Source: Corallococcus praedator
GTDB taxonomy: Bacteria; Myxococcota; Myxococcia; Myxococcales; Myxococcaceae
Assembly: GCF_003612125.1 (NCBI RefSeq)
Contig: NZ_RAWI01000033.1
Span: 1 to 42,755 of the forward strand
Direction of reading: 5' to 3'
DNA length: 42,755 nucleotides
A model generated the notes under the pieces. That model did not search any database and was not told the origin of the DNA. It saw only the letters and a list, made by a program, of their open reading frames with translations. Below, piece after piece: positions 41,101-42,755 of the stretch. Each line of letters starts with the position of its first letter. Positions within the stretch are counted from its first letter, which is position 1. The translations under genes were made by a program, and so were the position numbers.

Positions 41101-42755
41101 ACAGGGCGGGCCAGCTCATCACCCTCCAGCCGACGGGCCTCCTGAAGGGGAGGACGTCCTACCGCGTGGTGGCCCAGGGCCTCGTCGCGGCGAACGACGC
41201 GGTGATGCCAGGCCGCTTCGTGGCCGAGTTCGAGACCGGCTCGCCCGAGGCCCAGGTGCCGGTGACGCTCGCCTGCCTGGCGCCGGGCGCGGAGGGAACC
41301 GACTGCATCAGCCCGCGCGAGGGCTCCGTCCATGGCGGCACCGTGGTCAAGCTGAAGGGCACCGGCTTCAAAACCGGGCTGGAGGTCCGCTTCTCGGGCA
41401 CGCCGGCGACGGACGTCGTCGTGTCCCTCGACCGGACGGAGGTGACCCTGACGACGCCGAAGGGCGCGGCGGGCGCGGCGACGCTCGAAGTGCGCAATCC
41501 CTCCGGCGGCACGCTCACGCGGGTGGGCGCGTTCCTCTACACGGAAGCGCTGTCCCTGGCCTCCGTCACGCCGGATCGCGGTCCCACGTCGGGCGGTACG
41601 CGCGTGGTGCTGCAGGGCACGGGCTTCTCCACGGACCGCCCCATGGAGGTCTACTTCGGAGACCAGCGCGCCCTGCGGGTGCGCACGCTCGGCATGGGCC
41701 GCCTGGAGGCCTATACGCCCAACGGACCTCGCGGCCCGGTGAACGTGAAGGTGGTGCGGTCGGATCAGCCGGGCACCTTCGCCACGAAGTCGGGTGCCTT
41801 CACCTACGACCAGCCCACGGATTCCGCGGTGGCCTTCGGGGGAGAGATCCGCGACCTGGTCGTCATCGGTGACGCGCTCTACACGGTGGGCGCTGGCGGC
41901 CTGAGCGTGGTGGACCTGTCCAACCTCTACACGCGCGGGTTGCTGGCGGGGACGCCCATCCCGCCCGAGCGCCGCACGGAGCTCATCGACGAGGACAAGG
42001 ATCGCGTGGACGACCGCATCCTCGGTCAGTGGAGCTCCGGGGGCCTGGAGCTGCTGTCCGTGTCGTATCCCCCGGAGGGTGGGGACCGGCTCTTCGTCGG
42101 CGGTGGTCAGCGTGACAAGTCGGGCAAGTACGTCAGCGCCACCGTGGTGGAGCTGGACATCTCCAATCCGGCCCGCCCGTTCGAGGTGAACTCCACCCGC
42201 GCGGGTGGGGCGGCGGCCTTCGCTCTGGACGCGCGCGACGACCGGATGCTGGGCGCGATGGGCGCGGACGGCCTGCGGGGCTACGACATCTCGCACGCGC
42301 CGTTCCTCCTGCACACGCTCAAGGACTTCCCGTCCTCGGATCCGCTGTCCACGCAGGCGATGGCGTTGGCGGTGGAGCAGGGCAGGGCGGTGATGGGCAC
42401 CGGCGTGTGGCAGCCGGGGCATGTCTTCACGCAGGGCCAGCTGCATCTGGTGGACGTGCAGCAGGCGCCGGTGGCGAAGGCCTCCGTGGCGGTCAGCGTC
42501 CAGCGGGTGCGGCTGTTCCGTGACCTGGCGGTGGTGGCGGCCGGTGACGAGGGGCTCGTGCTGGTGCGGATGGTGGGGCTGGACTCGCTCCAGGTGTTGC
42601 CGGGCAAGGTCAGCAAGGCCGTGCTGGGAGGCTTCGCGTCCGACGTGCGGATGGTGGGCAGCCTCGCGTACGTGGCGGTGGGCGAAGCGGGCGTCGCGGT
42701 GGTGGACCTGAGCAATCCGGAGTCTCCGCGGCTGCTCCACCACGTGGGCGGAGCG
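29160..42755 (+). CDS. Giant secreted multi-Ig/LVIVD/IPT-TIG repeat protein (3' end outside window)
   Basis: At least 4,532 residues with no stop before the window edge. GTG 29160 follows GGAGGGGG. Sec signal: R10-M-V-L-V-A-L-C-L...SAGA26, then Q. Domains in order: Big_2-like Ig at about 261-350 and 354-437; about 22 Ig-like units (about 451-2924), each opening with a [PA]PxV motif and carrying a DDxxVxxVxxxVDG core; LVIVD-type propeller 1 (2926-3259); SbsA/Big_5-like Ig (3260-3387); two IPT/TIG domains (3389-3564); propeller 2 (3565-3920); Big_5-like (3921-4028); two IPT/TIG (4044-4217); propeller 3 (4219 onward) with an acidic DEDKDRVDD loop that may bind calcium. Probably a surface or secreted adhesin-like protein; function unproven. 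Two prolyl isomerase genes lie directly upstream. Confidence 0.9.
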   Translation, partial: MNRSVSSVGRMVLVALCLGFALSAGAQSGASSPEVSATYPLSPLRPGAVRAELGFDIAGQVSRLKVSVAVGSPGQTPVPALTDVVVERDFAGAVPFHLLVPLKAAFPEDGFLTVTATPVNLEGASGTPLATKFDALAGAPAFGPTPMTVQATPDSGRIVLEVNYKGSVSSAEVSVLGASALALRTVHGDLSDVEPKAFALARGVSARPRASAPGRVSFSIPTVGGTLPPDGVIIADVVLRDAFGRSVHTSAVEFTSTTTFDPLLDLPVAPDFLLLRSVGDFANLQVTGRFAVAGDVDLSGARHGVSYASDNPDIVFVTREGRATALSHGETTLRVTYGNQTKTVPVSVTDTAHIDSVVISPELTDPAVPRVGATLQLRLMGVLDTPDARKVDLTVFKDRITWRSSDEGVLKVTDGRVTSLRPGSASIEATYVCGDCPGGSLSAPSRSVRAVNYKPEIRLAAPGSVTAGTSFEVKALASDDHGILKVQFKLGRDRVPVATDLEAPYVLQVQAPPVAGTTLIIHAEVTDLSGITVEAAPVEVKVVPVAGPSTRTLVYETPSTGANLIEGQPQVLRVTSGDWTGGALSVLDFQSVRFTVDGAPLGVAQTPRVEIRAVPDSKPVKHVAVPLWEVTYVPPPGSAGSSAALRAVGVDSGGALAQGPTLLVSIVKNAPPLVSIRQPLGTLVEARAELPLTISGIVADDALSFGVRTALLVDGNAVATTTLTADGLAGSSTSSKDYAFTWTPPATSVDRRHRIEVQAIDNAGLERRTGFDLAVLKDAAPQIAIQTPTHNANVVAGSTLQLTAKVIDDKADPVSVSWYVNDAGVGQSATPPFLVRYVTPGEGGTLSVTALARDSRGQVGHSPDGGVTVHVEPDTQKPTAAFLAPRPGAKVAPGQPLLVTVVGTDNVDTTRVRLSIMKNDGPDGPTVYGAPELIHEDLSPLENNGIRGSFITHVVVPAAQVIDGWKLFVEAFDATGVPGTAEYKMVLGSDQPPTVEFVSPSPEDTVTVGSTLQVLLKAQDDIAVAGVGLSVNGVPQTELTSPPYRFLVEVPGTPGRMTLRATVRDSSGTHAVVEPVLSVNVVEDTERPMVAFRKPLEGSRLFTGDPVDVEVVAADNVAVTQATLIVNGDAAHPLSAQPVGGTDGGLYRVFLFRVPHAQAAATGTAMTLLAKVEDAAHNKAERSIELPVVANAPPQVTLYTPAARTPVKEGEDIAITFTVANDDGPVSWTGRSGGVPGAFPPIPATQDLSKLQRVVVRAPVISGDAGLPPTVGIAVVDAHDAGSFTDVVLDVAPDLEAPTVLLASPLPPREGTLEVAVGGSLGLRAEVSDDVRVTRMGVVVDGTYELAEVAGDARLRVSREDFEEVRTPNPQGPGDILLSRRYVGSWAGTVAFPSADSRLGPGAHTLQVVGYDAAGHRRLSEPAVPFEIVARQDKLPPVVRISLAGTPDARTCVAGSEPVLLVQATDDIPFDPLDPLEPLKLYVDGEEVTPGDPRLGAGLVLTRGGASVQIAGPLPMPALDASGPRTVVLEARAEDSAHRVTLATLSCELVADTAPFVAWVTPDASSVLVEEQLTPGSLELREDVGLKALWLALSSRKVTAATATTLQIPFETELVPGTRPVPAATLVFGEDTEAPHAGSRFTATVSQDALMLTPPVRPRGNRQPGALRLEVPSWNSGPGALAKVKYVYRRKNTTDDPFFLAHPSGVATPVTLVESAGQRIAQLDFPSALMDLEEVVVELEADAAGSSPLVSRLGLRYQVGEPSSPPQLRVEASGVKAAVEWLDATLVAGQVTPRPVKLRLPANWGASLVSATAVAVDTRGVVTRAERGFSRQTDVQLPRVAITSAGRNNTAVAGRGFQAQVTVSDNAGLAKVRLSARGVEVGEQLLAGVGQVVDFTVPSALVTAGTVELSATVEDRAGQSATSNPVFVQVRPDAPPAVELLGLTSAGESLTRTELRSGFVRLIQGANAELRFELSDDVLVKEYCIGFAASACEGPGGLDPVSGLPTGWTPVGQSGRAVNVTFRPPAGPNGAPSVLTITVRDDRDVETQSRLIIEPRAPRAPDLAMLAPATDAALVEGSIQLQLGALAGDDTRIHHVEWWINGNRAIDQAESVGRPIETFRDDDGVPIASDASVRLALATLRTAPEDYDRFRTYRTKLSLPPGFVKLDPNRTEAFLQVRVDAVDLEGHRASVERRVRVVQDTGLPMASFLRPTLGQDLVEGTPVLIQAQASDNAFVDRVELYAGPSAGALQLIHTAGDFPPENAVPGSDFAVYSPFITFQHIVPKLAALGGLDTVPYFVAVRARDVSGNWGDLEFQQIDIVRDREPALAIVSPADATPVVVGNPVTVVMAAEDDVGVTSVQLFADNEPVGPVLHQPPYVFAYVPPAGTLPGTEIALRGKAIDSFGFDHAVWSQTLKVVVKGDAVPTVALAQPRNGADVVEGQDFAVLVAAQDDVRVDSVEVSVEGTVDGTLHFVGTARPYSFRVPLPYGSAGRELVIRAKAWDSARHEVSAPEARVRVVQDKTPPTVSFASPVNNSRRVEGLRLDVEARAEDNVSVAAVVIRVKVGNADEVEVARLPAPPFRFSYAIPKGLATQGPVPLVFTAQAIDSSDNRSTAQVRVEAIADAKPSVDVVAPARAVVGQPALLSATASDDVAVAHVTFLVGPSEDALVEVGRRFLLPYDFRYVALPEQVGQTLWMQAKVVDSAGQETASRKVSFPVVEDLPPSVKMLKPVDGATLLEGSRVRMEANVEDAEGALASVTFFVDGRKVATSTAAAGIPGRPNAYVASYTVPVNGPASLHFMAVGVDSAGQEVVSEEHTVSVIPDSVAPQVELVDPPAFDVVTEAEPLVLAAAAEDNGVVDSVSFYVDGVKVGTSVVPVEGRAGRPLYPFTWLVPNSAAGQMRTLDARARDLSSLEAISQTVEVEVGMRPGHAPAPFFGVGTASNALLSAFALDSRTSRGMVGGTNLPRGALPDDARHGVHFFTLGAEGVVLAAKVPLQAAPLASVFHGNLALVVVTGDLVSGRLPELVVLDVTNLSMPKVLGSVDLAGPRAHAVTTEGHLAFVANGESGVVVVDLKEPSQPQRLTVVPVAGDARDVSVAGDRLLVAAGAGGLRVHDLLDPSLGEQGFVPVPGGAEQVSVVGARALVGCQGPMAALAVVDVGVSPPRLQSVLSHAPARQDLLATGQRSLAVTGGLAVSTVQLVNPSSEPQKGMLSASVIPPDGFAKTFVRANLPAARDVALHDSRPFALFGDQGVVDFNLPRFLVTDVLPADGADQVAPSGRDPKVVVTFTSPIDATSILPTTAVLRAGRQMDGAVIPATVTVGDPDIADVNQRNPRQLVFTLTGSSPSLPLNTDIHVVISSAPADALKSEDGAVLESGFSSRFRTRSSAGVPPAIVRVEPPSGPEQGGTRVRIHGTGLRAGARVFFSSEEATEVGLDPTGSFLTALTPPQSRGPVRVQVVNPEGLQSSLLGGFVYLPTLQVTTVSPATGKLAGGDVVELSGAGFQVGATVSFRGVATVRAATEVRVLSPGRISLKTPRGDFGPADLLVENPDGQRAEAPGAFLYSDLDTAMVLNRYDPQLGDGTGRPNNSLPQGMPGALVMSDQRVWMLSRATVASGATAVEVLKKSVQGALSLVDVRVPKQASVTGGVSFPPPYLPRALAVRGTTAYVVADAQELDGVELQGEGGPSLLVVDATVPTEPRFAYALPFEGTALGVDVVDDLALVAAGEGGLAVFSLRDPLKPMLLDSVRSFLQGGVQAPSSITRVRVLGRHAVLSALRNSSVATLVVDLARPGFPVVGEVSPGFGDLGISGVSALAAGASGVRTVSLARPTQPRVLATVPSLVPVPQTLADLGPHLGVSAGGGLVQLGLVSDLTAPFPVDAVDLHPGTSIADVAVEGSVIAASIDAVRPYSKALDGLALIEVPFPVVVKSQPRAGDTGVLVTTSIELSLSTPLKASPNASVRLMELDGSAEGSLVQAKWCVDRAGQLITLQPTGLLKGRTSYRVVAQGLVAANDAVMPGRFVAEFETGSPEAQVPVTLACLAPGAEGTDCISPREGSVHGGTVVKLKGTGFKTGLEVRFSGTPATDVVVSLDRTEVTLTTPKGAAGAATLEVRNPSGGTLTRVGAFLYTEALSLASVTPDRGPTSGGTRVVLQGTGFSTDRPMEVYFGDQRALRVRTLGMGRLEAYTPNGPRGPVNVKVVRSDQPGTFATKSGAFTYDQPTDSAVAFGGEIRDLVVIGDALYTVGAGGLSVVDLSNLYTRGLLAGTPIPPERRTELIDEDKDRVDDRILGQWSSGGLELLSVSYPPEGGDRLFVGGGQRDKSGKYVSATVVELDISNPARPFEVNSTRAGGAAAFALDARDDRMLGAMGADGLRGYDISHAPFLLHTLKDFPSSDPLSTQAMALAVEQGRAVMGTGVWQPGHVFTQGQLHLVDVQQAPVAKASVAVSVQRVRLFRDLAVVAAGDEGLVLVRMVGLDSLQVLPGKVSKAVLGGFASDVRMVGSLAYVAVGEAGVAVVDLSNPESPRLLHHVGGA
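30510..37930 (+). repeat. Array of about 22 Ig-like units
   Basis: Unit starts are recognisable by PPTVEFVSP, PPTVSFASP, PPSVKMLKP, APQVELVDP, EPALAIVSP and similar motifs, at roughly 95-210-residue steps. Sequences are diverged, so this is an old protein-level array, not a recent DNA repeat. Confidence 0.8.
37935..42755 (+). repeat. Duplicated four-domain super-cassette
   Basis: The order LVIVD propeller - Big_5-like Ig - IPT/TIG - IPT/TIG occurs twice (37935-39850 and 39851-41810), and a third propeller starts at about 41815. IPT/TIG signatures: SGPEQGGTRVRIHGTGL, TGKLAGGDVVELSGAGF, EGSVHGGTVVKLKGTGF, RGPTSGGTRVVLQGTGF. Confidence 0.75.

Noticed and set aside
29241-42743. Series of long minus-strand open frames opposite the Ig-repeat giant
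   Set aside because: His/Arg/Gly-biased products with no domains, the mirror of codon bias in the plus-strand gene, which has clear Ig, TIG and propeller repeats.

Overview
The window (42,755 bp, very GC-rich, GC-saturated third codon positions, many lipoproteins, Ser/Thr kinase, giant modular proteins) looks like a myxobacterial chromosome, most likely Myxococcaceae (Corallococcus/Myxococcus type). That assignment is an inference from gene content and style; there is no rRNA or other marker gene here. No tRNA, rRNA, CRISPR array, insertion sequence or phage structural gene was seen. No gene-free stretch exceeds about 250 bp.

Region 1 (1-1504): a divergent pair made of a MarR-type regulator with a cysteine-rich tail and an AhpD-like CxxC peroxidase-family protein, with two matching inverted repeats between them. 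At the extreme left lies a 62-bp decayed copy of the 3' end of the formylglycine-generating-enzyme-like gene found at 1505.

Region 2 (1505-14798, minus strand): the most unusual part. A five-gene operon reads AAA+ ATPase fused to a C-terminal DUF4255/Pvc16-like domain -> 2,679-residue giant protein -> zinc-ribbon protein -> 255-aa helical protein -> HEAT/FGE-like protein. The giant has a Pro/Ala/Thr-rich N-terminus, long helical stretches, annexin-like repeats, a hydrophobic core region and three candidate enzyme modules: an EExxH...E site, a PD-(D/E)XK-like site and a C-terminal HExxH...E metallopeptidase site. AAA+ ATPases and DUF4255 proteins are hallmarks of extracellular contractile injection systems, but no sheath, tube or baseplate gene is present. 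The operon may be an orphan effector/loading module or a separate toxin system. A perfect 22-bp palindrome lies in its divergent promoter region.

Region 3 (14915-17897, plus): flavin reductase, Fe-type superoxide dismutase followed by a strong hairpin, and a phospholipase D-like protein whose first HKD motif lacks its Asp.

Region 4 (17908-22589, minus): an ECF-like sigma factor, a beta-propeller lipoprotein, and a Ser/Thr kinase with an N-terminal HxxxCxxC zinc finger and a C-terminal propeller. This looks like a sigma/kinase signalling cassette.

Region 5 (22841-26937): a lipoprotein with 14 RCC1-like repeats, a small lipoprotein ending in a six-cysteine knottin-like tail, two tandem paralogous two-TM proteins, and a short possibly truncated ORF.

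Region 6 (27026-42755): two divergent parvulin-type lipoprotein prolyl isomerases, the second immediately upstream of a giant secreted protein (at least 4,532 residues, still open at the window edge). The giant is built from about 22 Ig-like units followed by a repeated super-cassette of LVIVD propeller, SbsA-type Ig domain and two IPT/TIG domains. The isomerases are plausible periplasmic folding helpers for it.
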